Source: Bradyrhizobium rifense
Lineage (GTDB): Bacteria; Pseudomonadota; Alphaproteobacteria; Rhizobiales; Xanthobacteraceae
DNA: 64,000 nt
NCBI RefSeq assembly: GCF_008123425.1
Contig: NZ_VSSS01000024.1
Span: 73,374-137,373 of the forward strand
Reading direction: 5' to 3'
In this document: one piece after another, positions 54,152 through 64,000 of the stretch
Position numbering within the stretch: position 1 is the stretch's first letter
Layout: the number at the start of each line of letters is the position of its first letter
The notes under the pieces: model-generated
Seen by the model: the letters and a program-made list of their open reading frames with translations, nothing else
What the model was told of the DNA's origin: nothing
The model's database searches: none
Position numbers and translations under genes: made by a program

Positions 54152-56804
54152 TTCTTTTCCCTGCTAGCTTCTTCATCGCCGCCTTGATCGGCGCGGCCGC
54201 ATCGTTATAACCTTCCCACGCCTTCGAGCGCGCCAGCAAACCCGGCACCGTCCGCACCGTGAATTTCTTTGGATCGAGATCACCCTTCACCTGCGCCCAG
54301 GTCACCGGCATCGATACGGTCGCGCCATCGCGTGCACGCGGCGATAGCGGCGCCACGGCGGTCGACAGGCGATCGTTGCGCAGATAGTCGAGAAAGATTT
54401 TTCCGTTGCGCAGCTTCTTCGACATGTTGAGCAGATAGCGATCGGGATCGTCATCGGCCATCCACTGGCAGACGCCTTGCGCGAACGCCTTGGCTTCCTT
54501 CCAGCTCACTCTGTCGCGCGCGCCGTAAAGCAGTGGCACCACCACGTGGAGCCCCTTGCCGCCAGTGGTCTTGCAAAAGCTCTCCATGCCGACATCGGCG
54601 AGCCTCTGGCGCATCTCCTTGGCGGCGTCGACGACATCGGCAAATTTGACGTCCGGCGCCGGGTCGAGGTCGAATACCAACCGGCCCGGGGTGTCATAGG
54701 CATCCGGCGCGCAATTCCAGGGATGCAGCTCGACGCCACCGATCTGCGCGACCGCGGCAAGCCCCTCGACGCGATCAATCTGCAAATACGGCTTGCGATC
54801 GCCGGACACCTTTGCGAGCTCGAGCAGGTTCGACGTGCCCTGCATGGCATGCCGCTGGAAGAATTTTTCGCCATTGATGCCGTCGGGCGCGCGCAGGATC
54901 GAACAAGGGCGGCCCTTAATGTGTTCGATCGTCCAGGGGCCGACGGCCTCGAAATAGCGCGCGAGATCGAGCTTTGTCACACCCTCGCCGTCGCCGCCGT
55001 CCGGCCATAGCTCCTTCTCCGGCTTCGAGATGACGACGCCCATCACCTCGGCGGTCCCCTTCGCTTTGGCAGGCTTTGCTACAACGCGCTTTCTGGCGGA
55101 GGGCTTGGCGAGCTCGGTATCCGCAGGCGTTTCCGCCTCGACCTCCTCGGCCGGCTTGTCCTGCCGCAGGCCTTTGAAGGCGGCCTGGCGGATGTTGCCG
55201 TCGGCGGTGAAGCCGGCGAACTCAATCTCGGCGACCAGCTCCGGTTTGACCCAGTGCACGTCGCGCGTCTTCCTCGGCGCGTTCTTGCCGCCGAAGGGGC
55301 TTTCGCTCGCTGCCGCCTCCTTCAGGAACGGCATGATGCGCTTGACCTTGTCGGCGCCAAAACCGGTGCCGACGATGCCGACATAAGCAAGATGATCGCC
55401 GCGATAGACGCCCGCCATCAGCGAGCGAAATTTCCCCGCCGTCGTCTTCCAGCCGCCGATCACGACCTCCTGGCCGGCGCGGGATTTTGTCTTGGTCCAG
55501 GCTTCCGTTCGCCCCGAGCGGTAAGGCGCATCGAGCTTCTTCGAGACGATGCCTTCAAGCTCGAGCTTCAGGGCCGATTGCAGCACCGTGTCGCCGTCGC
55601 TCTCGAAATGTGCGACATAGCGGATCAGGCTCGATTTCCGCTTGCGTGCCGCCAGAATCTCCTTGAGCCGCGCCTTGCGCTCGCCGAGCGGCAGGCGGCG
55701 ATAGTCGAGGCCCTCGCCGAACAGGAGATCGAAAGCAAAGAAGATCAAATCCTCGGTCTTGCCGTCGGACAATGCGGCCTGCAGTGACGAAAAATTTGGT
55801 GCGCCGCTTTGATCCAGCGCGACGATCTCACCATCGATCATGGCGTCCGGCAGTGTGCTGGCCTCTTTCGCAATCGCGGCAAACTTGTCAGTCCAGTCGA
55901 GCCCCGTCCGCGTCTTCAGCGTCGCCTTGCCGCCATCGACCCGGAGCTGCACGCGATAACCGTCGAACTTGATCTCGTGGCACCAGCGATCGCCTGACGG
56001 AGGACGCTCGACCGGCGTGCAGAGCTGCGGCGCGACGAAGTCCGGCATCTCCGAGACCTGCTTGGCCGTGGTCGCGGTCGTCGCCTTCTCTTTCGTGGTC
56101 TTGATGCTCTTCAAGGCCACGCGAGGCGCCGGCTTGACGGTCCGCCCCCTCTTCTCCTCGGCGCGGTTAGACTGCCAGACCGCATCCGCCTTGCCCTTGC
56201 CCTTTGCCAGCATGAAGGGCTTTGGTGCGCGGCCCTTGCCTCCGGCGATCTGCGCCATCGCGCGGCCGGAGGCGACCGACTTGTCCTCTGCCAAAATATC
56301 CTCACCCTTGCTGGCGTATTCATCGCGGTGCTTGATCAGCAGCCAGTTGGTGCGCTTGCCGCCGGTGCGGTCGTTCCGCATCCGCACTAGCACCCAGCTT
56401 CCATGCAGCTTCTCGCCGTGGAGGATGAACTTGAGATCCCCCTTTTTGAAACCGGCTTCCGGGTCATCGGAGTCCCAGGTGCCGCGGTCCCATAGCATCA
56501 CCGTGCCGCCGCCATACTGGCCTTCGGGGATAGTCCCTTCGAAATCGCCATAGTCGAGCGGATGGTCCTCGACCTCCACCGCCAGCCGCTTGTCGTGCGG
56601 ATTGAGCGAAGGGCCCTTTGTCACCGCCCAGGACTTGAAGACGCCGTCGAATTCGAGCCGAAAATCGTAATGCAGCCGGGTCGCATCATGCTTCTGGATC
56701 ACGAAGCGCCGCTGTTTTGACGGCGCCACTGCCGTCTTGCCGGACGGCTCCGGTGTCTTCTCGAAATCACGTTTCTCGCGGTAGGTGGAGAGTTTTCGCA
56801 GCAC
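54138..56804 (-). CDS. ligD: ATP-dependent DNA ligase LigD (PE-LIG-POL)
   Basis: Non-homologous end-joining enzyme that trims, fills and seals double-strand breaks recruited by Ku. An 888-residue protein with all three domains in Pseudomonas-type order: 3'-phosphoesterase (about 1-190; [31 protein letters not shown]), ATP ligase (about 260-560; adenylated Lys in [21 protein letters not shown]), and primase-polymerase (about 600-880; [34 protein letters not shown]). The start is uncertain: GTG 56804 ([14 protein letters not shown]) fits the family best; GTG 56843 or TTG 56867 are possible. Divergent from ku. Its 3' end is set by a repeat. Confidence 0.93.
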   Translation of the reverse strand: MLRKLSTYREKRDFEKTPEPSGKTAVAPSKQRRFVIQKHDATRLHYDFRLEFDGVFKSWAVTKGPSLNPHDKRLAVEVEDHPLDYGDFEGTIPEGQYGGGTVMLWDRGTWDSDDPEAGFKKGDLKFILHGEKLHGSWVLVRMRNDRTGGKRTNWLLIKHRDEYASKGEDILAEDKSVASGRAMAQIAGGKGRAPKPFMLAKGKGKADAVWQSNRAEEKRGRTVKPAPRVALKSIKTTKEKATTATTAKQVSEMPDFVAPQLCTPVERPPSGDRWCHEIKFDGYRVQLRVDGGKATLKTRTGLDWTDKFAAIAKEASTLPDAMIDGEIVALDQSGAPNFSSLQAALSDGKTEDLIFFAFDLLFGEGLDYRRLPLGERKARLKEILAARKRKSSLIRYVAHFESDGDTVLQSALKLELEGIVSKKLDAPYRSGRTEAWTKTKSRAGQEVVIGGWKTTAGKFRSLMAGVYRGDHLAYVGIVGTGFGADKVKRIMPFLKEAAASESPFGGKNAPRKTRDVHWVKPELVAEIEFAGFTADGNIRQAAFKGLRQDKPAEEVEAETPADTELAKPSARKRVVAKPAKAKGTAEVMGVVISKPEKELWPDGGDGEGVTKLDLARYFEAVGPWTIEHIKGRPCSILRAPDGINGEKFFQRHAMQGTSNLLELAKVSGDRKPYLQIDRVEGLAAVAQIGGVELHPWNCAPDAYDTPGRLVFDLDPAPDVKFADVVDAAKEMRQRLADVGMESFCKTTGGKGLHVVVPLLYGARDRVSWKEAKAFAQGVCQWMADDDPDRYLLNMSKKLRNGKIFLDYLRNDRLSTAVAPLSPRARDGATVSMPVTWAQVKGDLDPKKFTVRTVPGLLARSKAWEGYNDAAAPIKAAMKKLAGKRSRVG

Positions 56805-56859
56805 GACCGGTCCCGCATTTCTTTCGGCGTGGGAGCCTATCACGGCAAAAGTCCCAGCC

Positions 56860-56884
56860 GGAACCAAAACCCCGGAGCCCGGTT
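56860..56884 (+). promoter_or_regulatory. EcfG-like promoter of ku
   Basis: GGAAC (56860-56864), 16 bases, then GGTT (56881-56884), matching the EcfG consensus except for the first -10 base. The -10 ends 38 bases before the ku ATG. Stress-sigma control of Ku has been described in rhizobia, so this assignment has precedent. Confidence 0.55.
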
Positions 56885-56922
56885 GGAGTTCCTGAAAAGC
56901 CTTGAAATCACTGGAGAATGGA

Positions 56923-57807
56923 ATGGCTCCCCGCGCCTATTGGAAGGGAACGCTGAAGCTGTCGCTGGTCAGCTGCCCGGTCGTGCTCTACCCCGCGACC
57001 ACGGCGGCGGAGAAGACCCGCTTTCACATGATCAACCGCGAGACCGGCAACCGGCTCAAGCAGCAGATGGTCGATGCCGAGACCGGCGATGTCGTCGAGA
57101 GCGACCAGAAGGGCCGCGGCTACGAGCTGCGCAAGGGCAAATATGTCGAGATCGAGCCGGAAGAGCTCGAGGCGGTGCAGATCGAGAGCAACCACACCAT
57201 CGACATCGAAAGCTTCGTGCCGAGCGAAGAGATCGACCAGCGCTATCTCAGCCACCCCTATTACATCGCGCCCGAAGGCAAGGCCGCGGTTGACGCCTTT
57301 GCCGTGATCCGCGATGCCATGAAGGATCAGGACCGTGTCGCGCTCGCAAAAATCGTGCTCACCAATCGCGAGCACATCATCGCGATCGAGCCGCTCGGCA
57401 AGGGCCTGCTCGGCACCACGCTGCGCTTCCCTTACGAGCTGCGCGACGAAGACCAGTTCTTCGACGACATCAAGAGCCCGAAGATCACCAAGGACATGGT
57501 CGAGCTCGCCGGGCATATCCTCCACACCAAGGCTGCGCATTTCGATCCGAGCAAGTTCAAGGACGAATATGAAAACGCGCTGAAAGCGCTGGTGAAGCGC
57601 AAGGCCAGCGGCAAGAAGATCGAGCTGCCCGAACCCGAGGAGCGCCCGAGCAACGTCGTCAGCCTGATGGATGCACTGAAGCAGAGCCTGAAGGGACGTG
57701 GTGGGAAAAAGACGGCGTCGAAGTCGCATGCGCGGCGCGGGACCGGGCGGCAGCAAACTGTCAGGAAGACGCAGCGGTCGACGGGGCGGCAGAGGAAAGC
57801 GGGGTAA
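56923..57807 (+). CDS. ku: Non-homologous end-joining protein Ku
   Basis: DNA-end-binding protein that recruits LigD. The 294-residue protein has the bacterial Ku core ([83 protein letters not shown]) and a basic, lysine- and arginine-rich tail (about 255-294) typical of mycobacterial and rhizobial Ku, which aids DNA binding. The ATG at 56923 is preceded by GGAG. Divergent from ligD, the usual arrangement, and convergent with kdpE after 10 bases. Confidence 0.95.
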   Translation: MAPRAYWKGTLKLSLVSCPVVLYPATTAAEKTRFHMINRETGNRLKQQMVDAETGDVVESDQKGRGYELRKGKYVEIEPEELEAVQIESNHTIDIESFVPSEEIDQRYLSHPYYIAPEGKAAVDAFAVIRDAMKDQDRVALAKIVLTNREHIIAIEPLGKGLLGTTLRFPYELRDEDQFFDDIKSPKITKDMVELAGHILHTKAAHFDPSKFKDEYENALKALVKRKASGKKIELPEPEERPSNVVSLMDALKQSLKGRGGKKTASKSHARRGTGRQQTVRKTQRSTGRQRKAG

Positions 57808-57817
57808 CTCTCTCCCC

Positions 57818-58507
57818 TCAATCCCCCGCCTTCAGCCGGTACCCGATCCCCGTCTCCGTCAGCACATATTGCGGCCGCTCCGGATCAGCTTCGATCTTCT
57901 GGCGGAGCTGGCGGACGTAGACGCGCAGATATTGCGCGTCGGTCAGCTCGTCCCAGAGCTCCTTCAGCAGGAAGCGATGGGTCAGCACCTTGCCGGCGTG
58001 CTGGACCAGCACGCGCAGCAGGTCATACTCCTTCGGCGACAGCTTGATGTCGCGCTCGCCGATCTTGACGATGCGACGCACGAGATCGACCGAGAGATCG
58101 CCGGTGCGAAACACCGGGCGTTCGCCCTGGACCTGCAGCTGGTGCCGCAGCGCGGCGCGCAGGCGCGCCAATAGCTCGTCCATGCCGAACGGCTTTGTCA
58201 GATAATCATCGGCACCGAGATCGAGCGCCTGTACCTTGCCGGCCTCGTCGCCGCGGCTCGACAGCACCACGATCGGCACGGCTTCATTGCGGGCGCGGAT
58301 GGTGCGCAACAGCTCATGGCCCTGGATGTCGGGCAGGCCGAGATCGAGAATGATCAGCGCGGGATCCTCGATGAGCTTCTCCAGCGCGATCTTGCCGTTC
58401 GACGCCTCCAAAATCTCGTAGCCCTGCGTCGAGAGCCCCATCCGCAGCAATTTGCGGATCGGCGGCTCGTCGTCGATCACCAAAACCTTGATCGGGGCAG
58501 CACTCAT
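57818..58507 (-). CDS. kdpE: Response regulator KdpE
   Basis: OmpR/PhoB-type response regulator that activates the kdp potassium uptake operon. A 229-residue protein: receiver with phosphoacceptor Asp in LIILDLGLPDIQGHELL and Lys in LTKPFGMDELLARLRA, and a winged-helix output domain (LSPKEYDLLRVLVQHAGKVLTHRFLLKELW, YLRVYVRQLRQKIEADP). ATG overlaps the kdpD stop by four bases. It lies at the end of the kdp gene set. Confidence 0.95.
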   Translation of the reverse strand: MSAAPIKVLVIDDEPPIRKLLRMGLSTQGYEILEASNGKIALEKLIEDPALIILDLGLPDIQGHELLRTIRARNEAVPIVVLSSRGDEAGKVQALDLGADDYLTKPFGMDELLARLRAALRHQLQVQGERPVFRTGDLSVDLVRRIVKIGERDIKLSPKEYDLLRVLVQHAGKVLTHRFLLKELWDELTDAQYLRVYVRQLRQKIEADPERPQYVLTETGIGYRLKAGD

Positions 58508-61227
58508 GCGGCGGTATCCAATGCTTTGGTCTGCGCCGGAACGGGCAGACGGATGGTGAGGATCGCGCCGCTGCGGTCGCCCCGGTTGGCGGCCGAGATC
58601 GTGCCGCGCATCGCCTCGACGAAGCCGCGCGAGATGGCAAGCCCAAGCCCGGTGCCGGGACGGACGTGATCGCCCTTCTGCACGCGATAGAACTTGTCGA
58701 AGATGCTTTCGAGCTCATCGGGCGGAATGCCGGCGCCTTCGTCAGCGATTTGCAGCATCACTTGATCCCGCTCGCGCTGGCTCTTGATTGAAACCGTGGT
58801 GTCGGCCGGCGAATATTTCGCGGCGTTGTCCAGCAGATTGAACAGCACCTGCTCGAACAGCACGGCATCGAGCTGGAGCATCGGCAGATCGGTGGCCAGC
58901 ACCAGCTCCACCTTGTGCCCGGTCAGTATCTTGGCGGCCCGCCGCAGCGCGCTGCCGACAATCTCGCCGAGATCGTGCAGTGCCGTGTTGGGCACGATGG
59001 CGCCGGATTCGAGCTTGGTCATGTCGAGCAGATTGGCGATGAAGCGGTTGAGCCGCTCGGATTCGTCGATCACGGTGGCGAGCAGATCGCGTTTCTCGGT
59101 GTCCGACAACGCCCCGGCCAGATCGCGCATGGTCGAGGCGGCACCCAGCACGGAAGCGAGCGGCGTCTTAAGGTCGTGCGAGATCGATGTCAGCAGCGCC
59201 GAGCGCAACCGTTCGGACTCAACCGTGCGCTTGACCCTATCCATGTCCTCGACCAGCAGCACGCGCTCGATCGCGAGCGCGCCCTGATCCACCAGCGCAT
59301 CCAGCAGCCGACGCTGGTCCGGCGTCAGCAGCGGGCCAGTGCGATCATTGTCGATGCCGATCACGCCGATCGGGCCGCGCCCGGTGCGCATCGGCAGGAA
59401 CAGCCGCTTGGCGCCAGGCAGCGTATCCGCACCGCGGCCGGCGGAGCGATCGTTGCTCCAGGCCCAGTTGGCGGCCGCAAGGTCAGCCTGGTCGAGCTGG
59501 TCCTCCGGCGGATAGCCGGATTTCACCGTCAGAAGCCCGTCCTCCGGCAGCAGCAGCACCACGCGGACCTTCAGCATCAGTGCGATCTGATAGGCCGAGG
59601 CCCACAGCACGTCGTCGAGCGTGGCGGTGCCGGCGAGCTTGCGGCTGAAGGCATAGAGCTGCTCGGTGGTCCTGATGCGGCCGATCGCGGTGTCGGCCTG
59701 TGTGCGCACGCGCGCGGCGACATTCGAGACAAGGATCGCGATCAGCATGAAGAAAAAGAACGCCGCGACGTTGGTCGGATCCGTGATGGTGAAAGTGTAG
59801 ACCGGCGGCAGGAAAAAGAAATTATAGGCGAGCGAGGCTGCAAGGCTCGCGAGCAACGACGGCCACAAGCCGTAGCGTACTGCGACAGCCACCACGGCGG
59901 TGAGCAATACGAGGTCGACGTTCTCGATGCCGAATCGCGGTTGCAGCAGCACTGCAGCACCGAGGCCGACCAGCACGATGCCGAGCGCCTTCAGATAGGG
60001 CAGCGGATTGAACGGCTCGGATCGCGCCGCAGTCTGCACCGTCGTCTTGGGCACCGCCTCGTCCGGCAGCTCGTCGCCGGGGATGACGTGAACGCTGATA
60101 TTGCCGGCACGGCGCACCAGATCATGCACGACCGAGCCGCGCGCCATCTCGAACCAGCGCGAGCGCGTCGACTTGCCGATCACGATCTGGGTGACGTTGT
60201 TGCCTTGCGCGAAATTGATGACGTCGTCGGCGATGCGCCGGCCGACGGCCGGAATGGTCAGCGCCTCGCCGCCGAGCGACTCCGCGAGCCGCAGCGTATC
60301 GGCGAGCCGGTCGCGCTCCTGGTCCGAGAGCTGAAGCGAGCGCCGCGTCTCGATCGAGATCGCGGTAAAGGGAGCATGCAGCCGGTCGGCCAGCCGCTTG
60401 GTGTAGCGCACCAGCCCGGCCGCGCGCGGATCCTCGCTGACACAGACGAGGATGCGCTCGCCCGCGGCCCAGGGACCGGCGATGGCGTTCGCCTGCATGT
60501 GCGTGAGCAGCTGCTCGTCGACCCGCTCCGCCGTACGCCGCAGCGCGAGTTCGCGCAGCGCGGTCAGATTGCCCGGCGAGAAATAATGCTCCAGCGCCCG
60601 CTCGGCCTGCTTGGGGACGTAGACCTTGCCCTCACGCAGGCGCTGGATCAGATCGTCGGGCGTGAGGTCGATCAGCTCGATCGCATCGGCACGATCGAAG
60701 ATCGAATCCGGCACGGTCTCGCGCACCCGCACATGGGTGATCTGCGCGACGACATCGTTCAGGCTCTCGATGTGCTGGATGTTGACGGCGGTGTAGACGT
60801 CGATGCCGTGGGAGAGCAGCTCCTCGACGTCGAGATAGCGCTTGGGGTGGCGGCTCCCGGCTGCGTTGGTGTGGGCAAGCTCGTCGACCAAGGCGATCTT
60901 CGGGTGCCGCGCGATCACGGCGTCGAGGTCCAGCTCCTCGACGATCTGGCCGCGGTAATCGAGCCGCTTGCGCGGGACCACTTCAAGCCCGCGCACCAGC
61001 GCTTCGGTCTCGGCGCGGCCGTGGGTTTCGACAAAGCCGACCACGACATCGATGCCGGCCTTGCGCCTGGCATGAGCGCTCTGCAGCATCTCGTAGGTCT
61101 TGCCGACGCCGGGGGCGGCGCCGACGAAGATCTTCAGCTTGCCGCTCGCGCCCTCCTCCCGGCGCGCGGCTTCCAGCAGCGCCTCGGGAGACGGACGTTG
61201 TTCGGGATCGCGGCGCTCTCGGACCAT
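58504..61227 (-). CDS. kdpD: Sensor histidine kinase KdpD
   Basis: Membrane kinase responding to K+ limitation or osmotic stress. A 907-residue protein: N-terminal KdpD domain with P-loop-like GAAPGVGKTYEML, a USP domain (VCVSEDPRAAGLVRYTKRLAD), four transmembrane helices (about 410-500), a GAF domain, then the kinase with H-box SHDLKTPLASV and ATP-binding NAAKYSPADT, and GTGLGLAISRGFVEAM. The ATG at 61227 (MVRERRDPEQ) is favoured; a GTG at 61284 would overlap kdpC by 17 bases. Stop overlaps the kdpE start. Confidence 0.93.
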   Translation of the reverse strand: MVRERRDPEQRPSPEALLEAARREEGASGKLKIFVGAAPGVGKTYEMLQSAHARRKAGIDVVVGFVETHGRAETEALVRGLEVVPRKRLDYRGQIVEELDLDAVIARHPKIALVDELAHTNAAGSRHPKRYLDVEELLSHGIDVYTAVNIQHIESLNDVVAQITHVRVRETVPDSIFDRADAIELIDLTPDDLIQRLREGKVYVPKQAERALEHYFSPGNLTALRELALRRTAERVDEQLLTHMQANAIAGPWAAGERILVCVSEDPRAAGLVRYTKRLADRLHAPFTAISIETRRSLQLSDQERDRLADTLRLAESLGGEALTIPAVGRRIADDVINFAQGNNVTQIVIGKSTRSRWFEMARGSVVHDLVRRAGNISVHVIPGDELPDEAVPKTTVQTAARSEPFNPLPYLKALGIVLVGLGAAVLLQPRFGIENVDLVLLTAVVAVAVRYGLWPSLLASLAASLAYNFFFLPPVYTFTITDPTNVAAFFFFMLIAILVSNVAARVRTQADTAIGRIRTTEQLYAFSRKLAGTATLDDVLWASAYQIALMLKVRVVLLLPEDGLLTVKSGYPPEDQLDQADLAAANWAWSNDRSAGRGADTLPGAKRLFLPMRTGRGPIGVIGIDNDRTGPLLTPDQRRLLDALVDQGALAIERVLLVEDMDRVKRTVESERLRSALLTSISHDLKTPLASVLGAASTMRDLAGALSDTEKRDLLATVIDESERLNRFIANLLDMTKLESGAIVPNTALHDLGEIVGSALRRAAKILTGHKVELVLATDLPMLQLDAVLFEQVLFNLLDNAAKYSPADTTVSIKSQRERDQVMLQIADEGAGIPPDELESIFDKFYRVQKGDHVRPGTGLGLAISRGFVEAMRGTISAANRGDRSGAILTIRLPVPAQTKALDTAA

Positions 61228-61267
61228 GTTGCGAATATAATCATCCGTGTGCCGCGAGCCTAGACCA

Positions 61268-61873
61268 CTACTTCGCGGATGCACGATCCAGTGCGAGGTT
61301 CAGGGCTAGAACGTTAACCCGGGGTTCGCCGAGCAGGCCGAGCAGACGGCCCTGGGTGTTGGAGGTGACGATCTGCCTAAGCTGATCCTCCGATACATTC
61401 CGCGCCTTGGCCACACGCGGCACCTGGAATTGCGCGGCTTCCGGGGAAATGTCGGGATCGAGCCCGCTGGCCGAAGTCGTGACGAGATCAACCGGAACAG
61501 CGGCGTTGGGATTCTCGGCCTTCAGCTTGTCCACGTCCTCCTTCAGCCGGTCGGCCAACGCCTTGCTGGTCGGGCCGAGATTGGAGCCGCCCGAATTGGC
61601 GGCGTTGTAGGGCGCCGAGACCGTCTTGGTCGAATCATTCGGGTCCGGCGCCAGCGTCGCCGAAGGACGGCCGTGGAAGTATTTGTCGTCCTTGAACTCC
61701 TGGCCGATCAGGGCGGAGCCGACCACCTTGCCGTCCTTCTCGATCAGGCTGCCTTTCGCCTGTGCCGGAAAGATCGCGCCGGCAATGCCGGTCATGGCGA
61801 GGGGATAGGCCAGGCCCGTGATGGCGGTGAGCACCAGCAACAGGACGATGGCGGGGCGGATTTCTCTGAGCAT
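61268..61873 (-). CDS. kdpC: Potassium-transporting ATPase subunit KdpC
   Basis: Small subunit that stabilises the KdpFABC complex. A 201-residue protein with one N-terminal transmembrane helix (about 8-28, [22 protein letters not shown]). The conserved segments [41 protein letters not shown] and [11 protein letters not shown] are the family pattern. It starts 51 bases after the kdpB stop; the stop is 40 bases before the kdpD start. Confidence 0.95.
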   Translation of the reverse strand: MLREIRPAIVLLLVLTAITGLAYPLAMTGIAGAIFPAQAKGSLIEKDGKVVGSALIGQEFKDDKYFHGRPSATLAPDPNDSTKTVSAPYNAANSGGSNLGPTSKALADRLKEDVDKLKAENPNAAVPVDLVTTSASGLDPDISPEAAQFQVPRVAKARNVSEDQLRQIVTSNTQGRLLGLLGEPRVNVLALNLALDRASAK

Positions 61874-61924
61874 GTTGGGTCTCCAATATCTTCGTCGCGG
61901 CCGGGGCGCGCCCTGGGACGCCGG

Positions 61925-64000
61925 TTAGGCCAGGTGCAAGGCAACAACGACGAGGTCGATCGCCTTGATGCCGATGAAGGGAATGATGATGCCGCCGAGG
62001 CCGTAGATCAGCAGGTTGCGGCGGAGCAGCGCGCCGGCCCCGACCGCGCGATAGGCGACGCCCTTCAATGCGAGCGGGATCAACCCGATGATGATCAGCG
62101 CATTGAAGATAATCGCCGACAGGATGGCGCTCTGCGGGCTCGACAGGTTCATGACGTTGAGCACGTTGAGCTGCGGGTAGAACGCCAGGAACATCGCCGG
62201 GATGATCGCAAAATACTTTGCGACGTCGTTGGCGATCGAGAAGGTCGTCAGCGCACCGCGCGTCATCAGCAGCTGCTTGCCGATCTCGACCACCTCGATC
62301 AGCTTGGTCGGGTTGGAGTCGAGATCGACCATGTTGCCGGCCTCGCGCGCGGCCTGCGTGCCGGTGTTCATGGCAACACCGACATCGGCCTGCGCCAGCG
62401 CCGGCGCGTCGTTGGTGCCGTCGCCGCACATGGCGACCAGCTTACTCTTGGCCTGCTCGTCGCGGATCAGCTTGAGCTTGTCCTCGGGCGTTGCCTGCGC
62501 CAGGAAATCGTCGACGCCGGCTTCCGCCGCGATCGCGGCCGCCGTCATCGGATTGTCGCCGGTGATCATGACGGTGCGGATGCCCATGCGGCGCAGCTCG
62601 GCAAAGCGCTCGCGGATACCGCCCTTGACGATGTCCTTGAGCTGGATGACGCCGAGCAGCCTGCCGTCCTTGGCCACCGCGAGCGGCGTACCGCCGGCCT
62701 TCGAGATCTCGTCCGCGATGGTCTGGACCTCACGGCCGATATCCGACAGCCCCGCAGGCTGAATGGCGCGCGCCGTATTGCCGGAGGCAACGGCCAGCGG
62801 CGTGCCGCCGCCGACATAGTTGAGCATCGCGTCGACCGCGCCCTTGCGCACCGACGACCCGCCGGCATCGACGCCGCTCATGCGGGTCTGCGCCGTGAAC
62901 GGGATGAAGGTCGCGCCAAGCTCGGCCATATCGCGGCCGCGGATGCCATACTTCTCCTTGGCCAGCACCACGATGGAACGGCCTTCCGGCGTTTCATCGG
63001 CGAGCGAGGCGAGCTGGGCGGCGTCCGCCAGCTCCTGCTCGCTGACGCCCCGCACGGGTCGGAACGCCGTCGCCTGGCGGTTGCCGAGCGTGATGGTGCC
63101 GGTCTTGTCGAGCAGCAGCGTGTCGACGTCACCGGCGGCCTCGACCGCACGGCCAGACATCGCCAGCACGTTGAAGCGCACCAGGCGGTCCATGCCGGCG
63201 ATGCCGATCGCCGACAGCAGCGCACCGATGGTGGTCGGGATCAGCGTCACGAACAGCGCGACCAGCACGACCACCGAGATCGAGCCGCCGGCATAGGCGG
63301 CATAGCTCGGAATGGTGACGGTGGCGAATACGAAGATGATGGTCAGACCGGCCAGCAGGATATTGAGCGCGATCTCGTTCGGCGTCTTGGCCCGCTCGGC
63401 GCCCTCGACCAGCTTGATCATGCGATCGATGAAGGTCGAGCCTTGCGCCGCCGTGATGCGGACGCGGATCCAGTCGGACAGCACTTGCGTGCCGCCGGTC
63501 ACCGCAGAACGGTCACCACCGGACTCGCGGATCACGGGCGCGGATTCGCCGGTGATGGCAGCTTCGTTGACGGACGCGACGCCCTCAATCACCTCGCCGT
63601 CGGAGGGAATGGTATCACCCGCCTCGACCAGCACGATGTCGCCGACCTTCAGGCTCGTGCCTGGCACGAGCCTGAAATCCCGGCCTGCGCCGGCTAGGAG
63701 CTTGGCCTGGCTTTCGGTGCGGGTCTTGCGCAGCGAATCGGCCTGCGCCTTGCCGCGGCCTTCGGCCACGGCTTCGGCGAAATTCGCGAACAGCACCGTG
63801 AACCAGAGCCAGAGGATGATCTGGAAGGTGAAGCCGAGATTGGCGCCGCCTGTGAGGAGATCGCGCAGGAAGATCACGGTGGTGAGCGCGGCCACGATCT
63901 CGACCACGAACATCACGGGGTTCTTGATCATCAGCCGTGGATCGAGCTTGGCGAAGGATGCGCGGATCGCGGGCACGACGATCTTGGGATCGAGCATTGC
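61925..64000 (-). CDS. kdpB: Potassium-transporting ATPase subunit KdpB (5' end missing)
   Basis: P-type ATPase catalytic subunit of the high-affinity K+ uptake system. About 691 residues are visible. Phosphorylation site [13 protein letters not shown] (Asp near residue 300), [47 protein letters not shown] and [23 protein letters not shown] are all present and intact. An ATG at 63997 would begin [28 protein letters not shown], but related proteins often carry extra residues before this, so the real start is probably outside the window. kdpA (and kdpF) should lie just beyond the right edge. Confidence 0.94.
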   Translation of the reverse strand, partial: AMLDPKIVVPAIRASFAKLDPRLMIKNPVMFVVEIVAALTTVIFLRDLLTGGANLGFTFQIILWLWFTVLFANFAEAVAEGRGKAQADSLRKTRTESQAKLLAGAGRDFRLVPGTSLKVGDIVLVEAGDTIPSDGEVIEGVASVNEAAITGESAPVIRESGGDRSAVTGGTQVLSDWIRVRITAAQGSTFIDRMIKLVEGAERAKTPNEIALNILLAGLTIIFVFATVTIPSYAAYAGGSISVVVLVALFVTLIPTTIGALLSAIGIAGMDRLVRFNVLAMSGRAVEAAGDVDTLLLDKTGTITLGNRQATAFRPVRGVSEQELADAAQLASLADETPEGRSIVVLAKEKYGIRGRDMAELGATFIPFTAQTRMSGVDAGGSSVRKGAVDAMLNYVGGGTPLAVASGNTARAIQPAGLSDIGREVQTIADEISKAGGTPLAVAKDGRLLGVIQLKDIVKGGIRERFAELRRMGIRTVMITGDNPMTAAAIAAEAGVDDFLAQATPEDKLKLIRDEQAKSKLVAMCGDGTNDAPALAQADVGVAMNTGTQAAREAGNMVDLDSNPTKLIEVVEIGKQLLMTRGALTTFSIANDVAKYFAIIPAMFLAFYPQLNVLNVMNLSSPQSAILSAIIFNALIIIGLIPLALKGVAYRAVGAGALLRRNLLIYGLGGIIIPFIGIKAIDLVVVALHLA

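Noticed and set aside
58915..61263. Plus-strand open frame of about 780 codons opposite kdpD, and a similar one at 61430-63697 opposite kdpB/kdpC
   Set aside because: Both are complementary to well-defined kdp genes and have low-complexity Arg/Gly/Asp composition, typical of GC-rich antisense frames.

Overview
This window looks like a chromosomal segment of a Bradyrhizobium-type alphaproteobacterium. The evidence is the high GC content, the near-identical match (recalled, not searched) of the first gene to the structurally characterised D-tartrate dehydratase of Bradyrhizobium, several extragenic palindrome families typical of Bradyrhizobium/Rhodopseudomonas, and candidate promoters of the alphaproteobacterial general stress sigma factor EcfG. 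I see no rRNA, tRNA, CRISPR array, insertion sequence, phage gene or transfer gene, so this is core metabolic and stress chromosome rather than an island.

Layout. 0.4-4.3 kb (minus strand): tarD, a DUF3297 protein, gpx and an amidase, among four copies of one palindromic repeat, then a small DUF6894 protein. 4.5-8.9 kb (plus): pqqABCDE with an overlapping proline-iminopeptidase-like hydrolase. 9.1-14.7 kb: a dimeric alpha/beta-barrel protein and a three-gene 2-oxoacid oxidoreductase operon (FAD/ferredoxin subunit, gamma-alpha fusion, TPP beta subunit). 14.8-20.4 kb: two unusual class III nucleotide cyclases (one with an alpha/beta hydrolase domain, one with a membrane-anchored sulfatase-modifying-factor domain), DUF4399 and its decayed duplicate, and small membrane or secreted proteins. 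20.6-22.1 kb: an ArsR-regulated SRPBCC operon. 22.1-26.9 kb (minus): prkA-yeaH-spoVR stress operon. 27.9-35.4 kb: tal-pgi fusion, gnd, zwf, pgl, gntK and a HAD phosphatase, which form the oxidative pentose-phosphate/gluconate block. 35.4-53.4 kb: a large alpha-glucan/trehalose locus, with GH15 and malQ on minus and a glgE-like gene, treS-maltokinase, glgB, glgX, treZ and treY on plus. 53.4-57.8 kb: a PHA-granule protein, a DUF3309 peptide, and divergent ligD and ku (non-homologous end joining). 57.8 kb to the end (minus): kdpB(partial)-kdpC-kdpD-kdpE potassium uptake.

How the genes fit together. Much of the window serves storage carbon, compatible solutes and stress survival. Trehalose can be made from glucan by TreY/TreZ or interconverted with maltose by TreS, maltose is phosphorylated by the fused kinase, and GlgB/GlgX/MalQ/GH15 remodel glucan. 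The neighbouring pentose-phosphate genes consume the released glucose phosphate. EcfG-like promoter motifs (GGAAC-N16/17-xGTT) precede prkA, ku, the DUF3309 gene and possibly malQ, suggesting one stress regulon.

The most notable observation is that the GlgE-like protein keeps the GH13_3 fold and presumed nucleophile but lacks the family's acid/base glutamate and much of its phosphate-binding loop, although it sits beside an apparently intact maltose-1-phosphate-forming TreS-kinase. It may have a different activity.
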